Source: Alsobacter soli
GTDB taxonomy: Bacteria; Pseudomonadota; Alphaproteobacteria; Rhizobiales; Beijerinckiaceae
DNA: 57,855 nucleotides
Direction: 5' to 3'
NCBI GenBank assembly: GCA_945883115.1
Contig: CAMCXA010000008.1
Location: 1 to 57,855 of the forward strand
Shown here: positions 16,863 through 26,041 of the stretch, in pieces
Layout of the letters: each line of letters starts with the position of its first letter
Numbering within the stretch: position 1 is the stretch's first letter
The notes under the pieces: model-generated
The model's database searches: none
What the model was told of the DNA's origin: nothing
What the model saw: the letters and a program-made list of their open reading frames with translations, nothing else
Position numbers and translations under genes: made by a program

Positions 16863-17682
16863 TGCCGCTGAAAAGCCAACCCCTCGCCGGGTGCGCGTTG
16901 ACGAGGTTTCAAAGTATCTCCAAATTGGCGGCGATTTCGTCGAAGAAGAGCGCTATGCACCAAAATCGGGCGGCGGATTTGTTCCGTGGGGGAAAGATAA
17001 ATTCCGTAATATTGATAATATCAAGGATGAACCGGTAGCTAATTCCTTTGATGATGACGTATCTGCCAGTCAGACACATTCTCCCGAAGCAGTTCGTGAG
17101 GAGGCGCCAGCGGTCGAGGAAATTGTTGCGGAAACGTTACCGAGCGAACCTGTTAACTTCGTTCCACCGCCACCCGATATGGCCCAAGATTCAGCACCCT
17201 CGCGAGGTGAAATACTTCAAGAAATTGAAAAAGCGCGGGAGGATGGCCGGGTGACCGGCTATAATCAGGGGTTAGCGGAGGCAAAACAGGAATTTCACGA
17301 TGCGATCGCAATTCTTAAAAACATTGAGGCCGGTTATCTTCTATCGGTTGAGGAATCGGCTGTAAAAAATACAGCTATCATTGCCCGGCATGTACGACGT
17401 CTTGCACAAGAACTTGCAGGAGATATGCTCGCAGTGATTCCTGACGCTTTTGTAGAGCGAATCCGACTGGCTTCCGAGATGTTCTCGCGAAGCGGTTCCG
17501 AGTTCAGTCTCGCGATCAACGCGCGGGATGCACAGGTGCTGATGTCAGCTTTGCGTGGACAAGAAGTGTTTAAGGCGGTCAAGATTATCGAGGATCATGA
17601 TCTGCCGGAAGGCGGGTTCCGCATTGTTTCGAGAGATCTCGAGTTCGAAGATGTCCCCGAATTGGCTGATCTTCCGGAGTAA
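16855..17682 (+). CDS. fliH: FliH export ATPase regulator
   Basis: 275 residues from ATG 16855, which overlaps the fliG stop by eight bases; a longer frame to 16798 lies inside fliG. The first 110 residues are acidic, Pro-rich and probably disordered. The middle (EIEKAREDGRVTGYNQGLAEAKQEF) is the FliH helical repeat region. The C-terminal part resembles the stator-like V/F-type peripheral-stalk fold. FliH holds FliI inactive and docks it at the export gate. Identification is by position and general form, since this family diverges fast. Confidence 0.85.
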   Translation: MSDAAEKPTPRRVRVDEVSKYLQIGGDFVEEERYAPKSGGGFVPWGKDKFRNIDNIKDEPVANSFDDDVSASQTHSPEAVREEAPAVEEIVAETLPSEPVNFVPPPPDMAQDSAPSRGEILQEIEKAREDGRVTGYNQGLAEAKQEFHDAIAILKNIEAGYLLSVEESAVKNTAIIARHVRRLAQELAGDMLAVIPDAFVERIRLASEMFSRSGSEFSLAINARDAQVLMSALRGQEVFKAVKIIEDHDLPEGGFRIVSRDLEFEDVPELADLPE

Positions 17683-17684
17683 TC

Positions 17685-19010
17685 ATGTTGGATTTGTCTC
17701 AAACACTCGACAAGGAACTGAGTTTGCTTCGCGCGGGGCGCACGGTAAATGCAGTTGGGCGGGTGAAGCGCTTCGACGGGCAGATCGTTCATGCCAGTGC
17801 TTTTCCTGCCGCAGTGGGCAATGAGTGCCGGATAACGTGCGGTGACGGGCAGTGGGCCGAAGCGGAAGTGATTGGTTTTCTTGATGATTATACCGTCCTT
17901 GTGCTTACGGGGGGGGCAAGCACACTCGTCGCGGGCGCACGGGTTGAAACAGTCCGGCGGGTGGACGTTGTCGATGCAGGGCCAGCTCTTTTGGGGCGGG
18001 TTTTCGATGGAGCCGGGAAGACGTTAGATGCGTTGCCACCGCCCGTTTTGCGTGAGAAGAGAAGCCTCAAGGGCGAGCGTGTAAACCCGTTACGGAGACG
18101 TCCAGTTCGCGAGCCGATCGATACCGGAGTTCGGGCAATCAACGCTTTGCTGACTTTGGGTCGTGGACAACGCGTCGGAATTATCGCAGGCAGTGGCGTT
18201 GGGAAATCATCACTCCTGTCGACAATAGCTCGCTTTACAACGGCGGATGTTGTTATTTTGGGGTTGATTGGCGAGCGTGGGCGAGAAGTAGCTGGTATTG
18301 TTGAGGAATTGTCTGCAGCGCCATCATTCAAACATACGATTATTGTGGCGGTTCCTGCGGATCAGTCTCCCGTTCTCCGTATTCGGGGCGTGCATCGGGC
18401 CACGGCCTATGCGGAGTATTTCAGGGCTCAGGGCAAGAACGTTTTGCTGATGATCGACTCGCTCACCCGTGTCGCCCACGCCCAACGCGAACTTGGACTT
18501 GCGCTCGGAGAGCAGCCAACAACGAAGGGTTATCCGCCATCCGTGATCTCGCTGATCGGTGGTCTGCTGGAGCGGGCAGGGCTTGACGGTGATACAGGCG
18601 GCAGTATCACGGCGATTTATACCGTTCTTGCGGATGGTGACGACACGACTAACGATCCGATCGTGGACACGTCGCGAGCGATCCTGGACGGTCATATTGT
18701 TCTATCCCGGAAACAGGCAGAGCAGGGGATTTATCCTGCGATTGATCTCGGTGCCTCGATTAGCCGAACAATGACGGACTGTGTTTCTCCGGGGCAAATG
18801 ACGCGAATGCGAAAGTTCAGGCGGTATTTGAGCCTTTGGGAGCAAAATCGCGACCTGATGCTGCTTGGAGGCTATCAGGCGGGGCAAGATCCCGAGCTTG
18901 ATATGGCATTTCAGCTCTATCCAAATCTGGTGAATTTTATCTCCCAGTCCACGCAGGAACGCAGCGGGTTGCTTGAGAGTGAAGCCCGATTGCAGTCGGT
19001 GATCGGATGA
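17685..19010 (+). CDS. fliI: Flagellum-specific ATPase FliI
   Basis: 441 residues. Walker A GIIAGSGVGKSSLL, the catalytic stretch LGLIGERGREVAGIVEE, Walker B-region VLLMIDSLTRVAHAQRELGL and GEQPTTKGYPPSV are all as in F1-beta-like type III ATPases. It energises export of rod, hook and filament subunits at the cytoplasmic face. It starts two bases after fliH ends and overlaps fliJ by four bases. Confidence 0.97.
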   Translation: MLDLSQTLDKELSLLRAGRTVNAVGRVKRFDGQIVHASAFPAAVGNECRITCGDGQWAEAEVIGFLDDYTVLVLTGGASTLVAGARVETVRRVDVVDAGPALLGRVFDGAGKTLDALPPPVLREKRSLKGERVNPLRRRPVREPIDTGVRAINALLTLGRGQRVGIIAGSGVGKSSLLSTIARFTTADVVILGLIGERGREVAGIVEELSAAPSFKHTIIVAVPADQSPVLRIRGVHRATAYAEYFRAQGKNVLLMIDSLTRVAHAQRELGLALGEQPTTKGYPPSVISLIGGLLERAGLDGDTGGSITAIYTVLADGDDTTNDPIVDTSRAILDGHIVLSRKQAEQGIYPAIDLGASISRTMTDCVSPGQMTRMRKFRRYLSLWEQNRDLMLLGGYQAGQDPELDMAFQLYPNLVNFISQSTQERSGLLESEARLQSVIG

Positions 19011-19417
19011 GTCGCTCAAGGATTATCGGCTTGCTTGCCCTAAAGCGGAAGGTGGCACTTCAGCAATTTCGCCAGGAGCAGGGACGCCTGACGGAGGAGA
19101 TCGACCGGCTTGACCAGCGCATTGACCAGGTTGCGACACTGGAGGCTGGATATCATGCGCATCTAACGGAAAAATCTATTACTGTCAGTGAGTTAAGGGG
19201 CATAACCGCGTTGACAGCCCGGCTTGGCGAGAGACGGGATATTGATCAGCGGCGGCGCGAGTTACTCAATGTCGAACGTGCCAGATTAGCTCCGGTTCTG
19301 GTGGGAAAGCGGCGGGAAATCGAGAAACTCGAAGAAGAAGCGAAGCTTGCGGCGCGGGCTGAAGCTGATGAAAAGGCCGAGAGGAGACTGGCTCTGATGC
19401 CTGCCCGGCGAAATTAG
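19007..19417 (+). CDS. fliJ: FliJ-like export coiled-coil protein
   Basis: 136 residues, almost entirely coiled coil and charged, of the right length for FliJ. The start overlaps the fliI stop (ATGA). FliJ sits in the centre of the FliI ring and links it to FlhA. Primary sequence of FliJ is poorly conserved, so the call depends on position, size and heptad character. Confidence 0.78.
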   Translation: MSRSRIIGLLALKRKVALQQFRQEQGRLTEEIDRLDQRIDQVATLEAGYHAHLTEKSITVSELRGITALTARLGERRDIDQRRRELLNVERARLAPVLVGKRREIEKLEEEAKLAARAEADEKAERRLALMPARRN

Positions 19418-19446
19418 TTGCATGGCACATTAATTGCTACTTCCAG

Positions 19447-21903
19447 TTGTTGAACTTATTCGCTATCGATGACGGCGACAGACAGGAAGTTGAGTCCTTG
19501 GCAAACGTTATGGCTGTTCAGAATAATGGTCTTCAGGACCTGATTGATCCGACTCAGGCTGGTCGCGGGACTGTGCCTGCATCAGGACTTGCGACGTTTG
19601 ACCTGCTTGCGCTGACGGGTGCGGCCGGGACAGATGATCTTGTAACTATCGGAAATTACAAAGAATTATCAAGTCTTACAGCTGCATCGCCGGGCGAGGA
19701 TGTAAGCGGGGACGATTTTGCTGAAGCGATTGATACGCTCGTTGCGACCGGTCTGCTGCTGAAAGAGGGAGTCGCGGCAAAGCCTTTCATTGCGCCCGCG
19801 GGACGGTCATGGGTGTTGTCTGTCACTGTTCCTGAGGTCACATCAGAAGATGCTGATCTGGGCGTGAAAGCCATCTCCAACATGTCCATGTTGGATACTG
19901 AATTTCCAGCTCCGGTACCGGAAATGTCCGTTAATTTGACTGGAACGTTTGCGATTGAACTGGAAGTGTTGGAGATGCCGCGAGCGGACATGCAGGCTGT
20001 GCCTGCCGCCGCAGAAATTCTGATAGTGCCCGAGCCGGTTTCCGATGATTTGGAAGTAACCCAGTCAGCAGGTGAACACTTGCCAGTTGAATTGGAAACG
20101 GATCAGGTTACTCCCGTGGTGCTTGTTCAAGGCTTACCAACCGAGGCAGAAATTGCCCCAGGCGGCGGTGGATCAATCGAACCCGTTCAGTCGATTACCC
20201 TACCTGACCTGAACGACACCGGATCAATCCTGGCTGCCGTCCAAATTCCGCGCGCAGGGGAGGCGAAGGTTGTTGTTCCCAATGATCGCCCGGATGTTCT
20301 GGTCGGCGCGAACGACACCGGATCAATCCCGGCTGCTGTCCAAATGCCGCGCGCAGGGGGTGCTAAAGCCGTTGCCCCCAATGATCGCTCGGATATTCGG
20401 ATTGACGGATTGCGCGCACAAACCGAAAACAGTCATGTGCCAGACGCTGACGAGACTTTGGTTGCGCTTCAATCCGGCGATGAGGACGGCCCAGCGGAGA
20501 ACGAGAAGGCGAACGTCGAAGCGGGAGATGTTCCGGTTGATGACGGCTTTGTCCTGAACCTTTCATCTGTGACAGGCTCGGTGCCAGTCGTCATCGAACA
20601 GAAGCAGGATGATCAGGCCGGTTTGGCGGACGCTGATGAAAATCTCACTGATCGCGTTCATGGTGGTATGAAATGGAAGACGTCGACGAGCAGCGAGAAG
20701 GCGGTTGCCTCGGCCTCGTCCGGCGGGGGTGCTTCCGATCGTCGAGAGCTTCACGATCAGGTGCCGGACGAAGCCGATCAGCCAGTCTCTGTTTCTGCTG
20801 AAGCGGGATTTGAGCGGGGAGGAATTACCCGCAACATGGTGCCCGAACTGCGTAGTGCGCCGCGTTCGACAGAGCCAGACTTGGCGAAGACGCGCTTGCC
20901 GGATGGCCAGATTGCGTCGGGTAAATCTGATCGCATCCCTCATATTGCAGAAGACCAAGTTTCCGGCCTGGTGCAATCCTCAAGCCCTTTCATGCAGGAA
21001 TTGGCAGCCCGCGCAAGAGATCGTAGCGCTGACGTCAAGAAGTCTGGCAGTCGGCAGCTGACGGACGCGTCGTCCGAAATGTCGGCTGGTTCGATAACTG
21101 ATGGCGATCAGGTTGATGGCGGTGCAAGTTCCATTGCGCAGGTCATGGCAAAACCGAACCATGAACGGCATCATCACGACCGACGCGAGGAGCGGCAGGC
21201 ATCGGCATTTCCGAGCGCGCAGCAAAAGGCAATACGTGCTGATGAAGAGACGCTCAGAGCTGACGTCGAGCCGGCGATTGACCGACTGGAAGGTACCGTC
21301 TCCACTTCACAAAATCGTCAGGCTATGCCGGCGATGATGTCTGCGGACGGCAAAGCAAGTCCAGCCCATATTTTAGCTGCTAGCCATTCTTCGCCTGCCG
21401 ATTCTCGAACGGATGCCGAGGATGCGACACGTTTTTCTTTGTCGCTATCAGGGGGGCAAACCTTCTTCGGCGTCTCGCAACCGATGATGGGCGAGCAGGT
21501 TTTGAACGCGCGGCGCTCGTCAGGGCAAGACGCTATTGTGGCCGAGATACGCAATCGGGCGATTCAGCGCCAGGTGCTGACAGCACTGAAGAACGACAGG
21601 ACTGAAATCACGATGAGCCTCTTTCCCTCGCATTTGGGAGAAGTTGTGATCAAACTCTCGATGGACGGACAAAAGGTTCGCTTGGGTTTCAAGGCTGCAA
21701 ATCGGGAAGCTAAAGAAGCGCTGATCGAGAGCGAATCAACGCTCAAGGATGCGCTCGTCAATTCGGGGCTTGTCCTTGCCTCGCTTAATATCTCGGCCGA
21801 TACAGATGCACGTCCTTCCCAGCGTGACGCGACTGAACCGACAAAACAATTTGTTCCGGCTCAAGACATGACCGCTGCATTTTCCATCAACCGTCTCGCA
21901 TAA
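19447..21903 (+). CDS. fliK: Hook-length control protein FliK
   Basis: 818 residues in the longest frame, long for FliK (usually 400-600). Residues 1 to about 650 are acidic, low-complexity and probably extended, which fits a molecular ruler. The C-terminal Flg_hook domain is clear: TEITMSLFPSHLGEVVIKLS, then RLGFKAANREAKEALIESES and LKDALVNSGL. A 33-residue tandem duplication lies in the ruler part. The start is uncertain: TTG 19447, TTG 19450, TTG 19498 (AGGAAG upstream) and ATG 19510 are all possible, and none has a strong site. Confidence 0.9.
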   Translation: MLNLFAIDDGDRQEVESLANVMAVQNNGLQDLIDPTQAGRGTVPASGLATFDLLALTGAAGTDDLVTIGNYKELSSLTAASPGEDVSGDDFAEAIDTLVATGLLLKEGVAAKPFIAPAGRSWVLSVTVPEVTSEDADLGVKAISNMSMLDTEFPAPVPEMSVNLTGTFAIELEVLEMPRADMQAVPAAAEILIVPEPVSDDLEVTQSAGEHLPVELETDQVTPVVLVQGLPTEAEIAPGGGGSIEPVQSITLPDLNDTGSILAAVQIPRAGEAKVVVPNDRPDVLVGANDTGSIPAAVQMPRAGGAKAVAPNDRSDIRIDGLRAQTENSHVPDADETLVALQSGDEDGPAENEKANVEAGDVPVDDGFVLNLSSVTGSVPVVIEQKQDDQAGLADADENLTDRVHGGMKWKTSTSSEKAVASASSGGGASDRRELHDQVPDEADQPVSVSAEAGFERGGITRNMVPELRSAPRSTEPDLAKTRLPDGQIASGKSDRIPHIAEDQVSGLVQSSSPFMQELAARARDRSADVKKSGSRQLTDASSEMSAGSITDGDQVDGGASSIAQVMAKPNHERHHHDRREERQASAFPSAQQKAIRADEETLRADVEPAIDRLEGTVSTSQNRQAMPAMMSADGKASPAHILAASHSSPADSRTDAEDATRFSLSLSGGQTFFGVSQPMMGEQVLNARRSSGQDAIVAEIRNRAIQRQVLTALKNDRTEITMSLFPSHLGEVVIKLSMDGQKVRLGFKAANREAKEALIESESTLKDALVNSGLVLASLNISADTDARPSQRDATEPTKQFVPAQDMTAAFSINRLA
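20211..20408 (+). repeat. 99-bp tandem duplication within fliK
   Basis: Two adjacent 99-base units (20211-20309, 20310-20408), each opening GAACGACACCGGATCAATCC or close to it. Each encodes 33 residues beginning NDTGSI and AAVQ.PRAG. The copies have diverged at about one base in six, so this is not a recent event. It lengthens the ruler region in frame. Confidence 0.85.
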
Positions 21904-21918
21904 TTCAGGATATAAAAC

Positions 21919-22647
21919 ATGGCTAACGCACCCAAGGCTGCTGCACCCAAAGCTGAAGAAGGCGTTGTAGAAAAAAAGAAACTGCCTATTGTTAGAATTC
22001 TAGTGTTCCTACTTGTCGCGATTGCATTGCTTGGCGCAGGTTTCGGCAGTGCGCTGCTTTATGCGAAACTGACAAGCCCAGCGGAAGAGACGCCACTCGC
22101 GATTATCATTGAAAAGAAGGGTGATGCGGAAGCCAAGGCTGCCGAGGCCGAGGCCCACGCGCCAAAGCCCGGTCAACCCCAGAAGGTAAAAGTTGGCGCG
22201 CCCGTGTCGGCGGAAGGTGAAAAACCTGCCGATGCACATGGTGCTCCCGCACCGGATCCTCACGGTGAGGCCCCCGCCGAAGGACATGAAGCGGCGGCAA
22301 ACACGAAGAATGTTCCGGAGGAAGATAAATTCGTGACGTCCTATTACGAGTTTCCAACACCGTTCACGACCAATCTTAAAAACTCACGCAAGTTCATTCA
22401 GGTAGGTTTGGGCGTTGCGACCCAATATGATGCGACGGTGATGGCTAATGTGAAGAAACACGAATTGGCGATTCGGTCCGAGATTTTGGCAATTCTCGCC
22501 GAGCAGACCGAGCAGGATTTGAGCGGGATCGCTAACCGAAAGCGCATTCAGGACCTCTTGCGCGATGGAATTAACAAAGTTTTGATGGAAATGGAACGTT
22601 TTGGCGGAATTGAAAACGTTTTCTTTACTACTATGGTGATGCAGTAA
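21919..22647 (+). CDS. fliL: Flagellar basal body-associated protein FliL
   Basis: 242 residues, longer than most FliL proteins. A short basic cytoplasmic tail, one membrane helix at about 23-47, then an Ala/Pro/Glu/His-rich linker of about 75 residues, and a C-terminal stomatin-like domain (YYEFPTPFTTNLKNSRKFIQ, TVMANVKKHELAIRSEIL, a final GGIENVFFTTMVMQ). FliL rings the stator units and supports motor torque. The extended linker with several His residues accounts for the extra length. Confidence 0.92.
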   Translation: MANAPKAAAPKAEEGVVEKKKLPIVRILVFLLVAIALLGAGFGSALLYAKLTSPAEETPLAIIIEKKGDAEAKAAEAEAHAPKPGQPQKVKVGAPVSAEGEKPADAHGAPAPDPHGEAPAEGHEAAANTKNVPEEDKFVTSYYEFPTPFTTNLKNSRKFIQVGLGVATQYDATVMANVKKHELAIRSEILAILAEQTEQDLSGIANRKRIQDLLRDGINKVLMEMERFGGIENVFFTTMVMQ

Positions 22648-22652
22648 AACTT

Positions 22653-23612
22653 ATGTCTGATACTCGCAAACTCAGTAATGATGAAGTTTCTGCACTACTT
22701 GACGGCTTGAACGATGGCGTTCTTGACGTTGAAAGCGGTATTTTACCCGAAAAAAACTACAAAAAATTTATATTTGGAGCTGATGATACTGGTCTTCTGG
22801 GTGATCTTTACACATTGCGGCTTATAAATGAGCGTGTTGCACGGCAATTGAGGAGCGTTTTACTACCAATGTTGCGGTTCGCTCCACGGATTTCGGCGTC
22901 GGCGCCTGATATTCAAAAGTTCGAAGATTATCTCGTAAATCTTGATCCCTTTCTCAGTCTTACAGTTGCCCGTGCAGAGACGCTGAAGGGCAGTATTCTC
23001 GTTTCCATGCCGGCGCGCCTTGTCAGCATTCTGGTGAACAGTTTCTTTGGTGGCCGCGGCGACAGCCCGATCACGAAGACGAACGAGTTCACTCCGACCG
23101 AGGATCGTATGATCCAGATCGTGATCGACGGAGCGCTTAAGACGCTTGATGATGGCTGGCGAGAGATTTTTCCTGTGTCGTTCGAGTTTTCAAGCAGTGA
23201 AATGAACCCGGCATTCCTCTCATTTGTCGAAGGTGCGGATCAGGTGGTTACCTGCCCGTTCACGATCCAGTTGCCATTTGCTGCCGCCGTGCAGATCGAT
23301 GTCCTCTATCCTTATGCCATGCTGAAGGCGATTGCGCCGCTGCTGCGAAGCAAGACCCAACGTGTCGAGGCCGACAGAAATGACAAGTTCTGGTCAGAGC
23401 ATCTTGAAGAGGCGTTGATGGATATTCAGCTAAGCGTTGCGCCACGCATTGCCGAGCCGTCGATGTCACTTGTCGAATTGCTCAAACTGAGTGTCGGAAC
23501 GGTCGTCGAAATCCCTGCATTCAACGAAATATTCCTTCATGTCGAGGGGCAACCTATTTTCACCGGCACTATTGGCGAACGGGACGGTAAGATGGCCGTT
23601 TCCCTGACCTGA
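22653..23612 (+). CDS. fliM: Flagellar motor switch protein FliM
   Basis: 319 residues. N-terminal motif LSNDEVSALLDGL corresponds to the LSQxEIDALL CheY-binding segment. A CheC-like middle domain follows (SSEMNPAFLSFVEGADQVVT). The C-terminal SpoA domain ends VGTVVEIPAFNEIFLHVEGQ. It forms the C-ring wall between FliG and FliN and receives phospho-CheY. Five bases separate it from fliL. Confidence 0.95.
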   Translation: MSDTRKLSNDEVSALLDGLNDGVLDVESGILPEKNYKKFIFGADDTGLLGDLYTLRLINERVARQLRSVLLPMLRFAPRISASAPDIQKFEDYLVNLDPFLSLTVARAETLKGSILVSMPARLVSILVNSFFGGRGDSPITKTNEFTPTEDRMIQIVIDGALKTLDDGWREIFPVSFEFSSSEMNPAFLSFVEGADQVVTCPFTIQLPFAAAVQIDVLYPYAMLKAIAPLLRSKTQRVEADRNDKFWSEHLEEALMDIQLSVAPRIAEPSMSLVELLKLSVGTVVEIPAFNEIFLHVEGQPIFTGTIGERDGKMAVSLT

Positions 23613-23636
23613 TACAACTGACGAGCGGATCTTTCC

Positions 23637-23951
23637 ATGGCAAGTCCAGAAACTGAACACAGCATCGGCCACGCAGAGAGCGGCATGGCCTCAGTCCAAA
23701 ATATCAAGCTACTCGAAAATATCGAGGTAAAGCTGACGGTTGAAGTAGGGGGAACCAAGATCACGATCCGTGATCTGTTAAAGCTCAACGAGGGTTCGAT
23801 TGTCGAGCTTGAAAGGCTGGCGGGGGAGCATCTCGATATTCTGGTCAACGGGACATTGCTTGCCAAGGGTGAGATTGTTCTTGTCGGCGAGCGCCTCGGC
23901 ATCCGGTTCACGGAAATCATTTCGCCCGAGCAAAGATTGCGGAGTATCTGA
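23637..23951 (+). CDS. fliN: Flagellar motor switch protein FliN
   Basis: 104 residues with one SpoA domain: LENIEVKLTVEVGGTKITIR, LLKLNEGSIVELERLAGEHL, DILVNGTLLAKGEIVLVG and ERLGIRFTEI. It forms the bottom ring of the switch and an anchoring site for FliH. Followed immediately by fliO. Confidence 0.96.
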   Translation: MASPETEHSIGHAESGMASVQNIKLLENIEVKLTVEVGGTKITIRDLLKLNEGSIVELERLAGEHLDILVNGTLLAKGEIVLVGERLGIRFTEIISPEQRLRSI

Positions 23952-24218
23952 GTGCAAAGCATTGGCTATATTGCAACATTGTTTGTGTTCTTTGCCTGCC
24001 TGATTGGGTTGGCACTCGTGCTTGGACGATATCGCGATCGGATTACCCAGAAATTTGTGAAGGGTCCGATGGTCATGAAGGGCATGATGCCTCTTGGCGA
24101 TGGCGCCCGATTGTGCCTAATCGAGTGCGAGGGCGTGACTGTGTTGTGCGGTGTGGGCAAAAATGGCGTGGGTGCGATCCAGATTATCGAGCCAGTAAAA
24201 AAGGAATTCTCATTATGA
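23952..24218 (+). CDS. fliO: Flagellar biosynthesis protein FliO
   Basis: 88 residues from a GTG start directly after the fliN stop. One membrane helix at about 5-25, then a short cytoplasmic domain (KFVKGPMVMKGMMPLGDGAR, LIECEGVTVLCGVGKNGVGA) typical of small FliO proteins. FliO helps assemble the FliP ring. Its stop overlaps the fliP start. Confidence 0.87.
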   Translation: MQSIGYIATLFVFFACLIGLALVLGRYRDRITQKFVKGPMVMKGMMPLGDGARLCLIECEGVTVLCGVGKNGVGAIQIIEPVKKEFSL

Positions 24219-24982
24219 TGCGCTTTGCCCGCCCAGGACTTTGCGCTGTTTTTTTAATGCTCCTTGTCGGACCAGCATTTGCTCAACAACCTTCGATGTT
24301 CGACCTGCCCGTGCTGAAGTTGGAGGCCAATCCGGCAGGGGGGCAATCTTTGTCGCTTTCGCTTCAGGCACTTATTTTGATGTCGGCGCTGACGCTGTTA
24401 CCTTCCTTGCTGCTTGTAACGACGAGTTTCACGCGGATCATCATTACTCTGTCCATTCTTCGACAAGCTTTGGGTACCCAGCAAACGCCACCCAATCAAG
24501 TCCTTGTTGGCCTCGCTCTATTTCTTACGTTTTTTATCATGACGCCTACAATCACTGAGATCAATACGAAGGTGCTCACACCCTACTCAGCCGGCCAGAT
24601 GGGTTTTGAAGAGGCAGGGACGAAAACTGCTTCAGTTATCAAAGCTTTTATGATGCGACAGACGCGGCAGAGCGACATTGTGATGATCGCAGAACTCGGG
24701 GGCGAGCAAGGTTATGAGAATGCAGAGGCGGTTCCATTTACCGTGGCGGTTCCAGCCTTCATGATCAGTGAATTGAGAACAGCTTTTACAATTGGCTTTT
24801 TGTTATATTTGCCGTTTCTCGTCATTGATATCGTTGTTGCAAGTATTCTGATGTCGCTGGGTATGATGATGCTATCTCCGATGCTGGTTTCTTTGCCCTT
24901 CAAGTTGCTTCTGTTTGTGATTGTTGATGGCTGGGCGATGACGGTTTCATCGCTTGTCGAGAGCTTCTCGCAAAGGATTTGA
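24215..24982 (+). CDS. fliP: Export gate protein FliP
   Basis: 255 residues from the ATG at 24215 (four-base overlap with fliO). N-terminal signal sequence ending AFA, then the family signature SFTRIIITLSILRQALGTQQ, FFIMTPTITEI, FTVAVPAFMISELRTAFTIG and LPFLVIDIVVASILMSLGMM. It forms the core of the FliPQR export pore. The longer frame from 24113 lies inside fliO and is not used. Confidence 0.96.
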   Translation: MMRFARPGLCAVFLMLLVGPAFAQQPSMFDLPVLKLEANPAGGQSLSLSLQALILMSALTLLPSLLLVTTSFTRIIITLSILRQALGTQQTPPNQVLVGLALFLTFFIMTPTITEINTKVLTPYSAGQMGFEEAGTKTASVIKAFMMRQTRQSDIVMIAELGGEQGYENAEAVPFTVAVPAFMISELRTAFTIGFLLYLPFLVIDIVVASILMSLGMMMLSPMLVSLPFKLLLFVIVDGWAMTVSSLVESFSQRI

Positions 24983-24986
24983 TCAG

Positions 24987-25256
24987 GTGCAATACGAGCA
25001 ATTCATGATGATCGGGCGTGAGACGTTGCTCAGCGTTCTGTTTACAATAGGTCCTGTTTTGGGCGCTGCATTGGTTGCCGGATTAGTCATCGGCATTTTT
25101 CAGGCGGCAACGTCGATCAACGAGTCGACACTTGCTTTCGTGCCTAAATTAATTGTCGTATTTATTGTTTTGGCGCTTTCCGGGCCCTTTATGATCGTCA
25201 CAATATCTGAATTTTTTCAGACAATATTCTCCGAGATCGGGAGAGTTAATCAGTGA
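24987..25256 (+). CDS. fliQ: Export gate protein FliQ
   Basis: 89 residues, exactly the family length, from GTG 24987 with AAGGA upstream. Two membrane helices: LLSVLFTIGPVLGAALVAGL and LIVVFIVLALSGPFMIVTI, with FQAATSINESTLAFVPK between. The frame to 24954 starts inside fliP. The stop overlaps the fliR start. Confidence 0.95.
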   Translation: MQYEQFMMIGRETLLSVLFTIGPVLGAALVAGLVIGIFQAATSINESTLAFVPKLIVVFIVLALSGPFMIVTISEFFQTIFSEIGRVNQ

Positions 25257-26041
25257 TTGTGCTCGAACAATCAGACATTCTGAATTTTGTTTCGAATTTT
25301 ATGCTAATTTCGATCCGGTTATCCGCAATGTTTCTTATCGCACCTTTCTTTTCTGCGGCGACAATTTCCATACCGATCCGGATTCTTGTGACTGTAAGTA
25401 TTGCAATCCTAATGATCTCGGTGATCGAGACTCCATCGCTTGATCCCTTCTCTGTCCGAGGTATTTTGCTTCTTATTCAGGAGGCATTGATCGGGGCGAC
25501 GATTGGCTTTGTAATGCAGCTTGCCTTTGCGGCGGTAAGTGTTTTAGGCGAATTGATTTCATCGTCGATGGGACTTGGTTTTGCCGCGATGGTTGATCCA
25601 CAAACAGGAACACAATCCCCGGTCATCACGCAATTTATGTCTGTCCTAATGCTGTTGGCATTTATGGCCCTCGAGGGACATCATATTCTCTTGAAGCAGT
25701 TGGTCGCGAGTTACAAGGTCCTGCCAATTGGGGAAGACTTTGTAAATCCAGCCTTATTTCTTGCTGTCCTGCAGGCAGCAAGCTTGATTTTTTCAGCAGC
25801 TTTTTTAATTTCATTACCGATCGTGGTTGCGCTGTTCCTTGTTAATATTACGATCGGCATGCTGACGCGAGTGGCGCCTCAGATGAACATTTTTGCTGTC
25901 GGATTTCCGATTACCATTTACGTGGGCCTGATTCTACTCTTGTTAACAATTCCTGGAATATCCAGTGGAATGGCGGGTTTGCTTGACGAAGTTGCACGTC
26001 GAGTTCGCGACGTAATACAGACTGGCTTGGGAGGATTGTAG
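25253..26041 (+). CDS. fliR: Export gate protein FliR
   Basis: 262 residues, six or more membrane segments, with ALIGATIGFVMQLAFAAVSV followed by LGELISSSMGLGFAAMVDPQ, the FliR signature, and NITIGMLTRVAPQMNIFAVG. GTG start overlaps the fliQ stop; its own stop overlaps the flhB GTG. It completes the FliPQR pore. Confidence 0.96.
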   Translation: MIVLEQSDILNFVSNFMLISIRLSAMFLIAPFFSAATISIPIRILVTVSIAILMISVIETPSLDPFSVRGILLLIQEALIGATIGFVMQLAFAAVSVLGELISSSMGLGFAAMVDPQTGTQSPVITQFMSVLMLLAFMALEGHHILLKQLVASYKVLPIGEDFVNPALFLAVLQAASLIFSAAFLISLPIVVALFLVNITIGMLTRVAPQMNIFAVGFPITIYVGLILLLLTIPGISSGMAGLLDEVARRVRDVIQTGLGGL

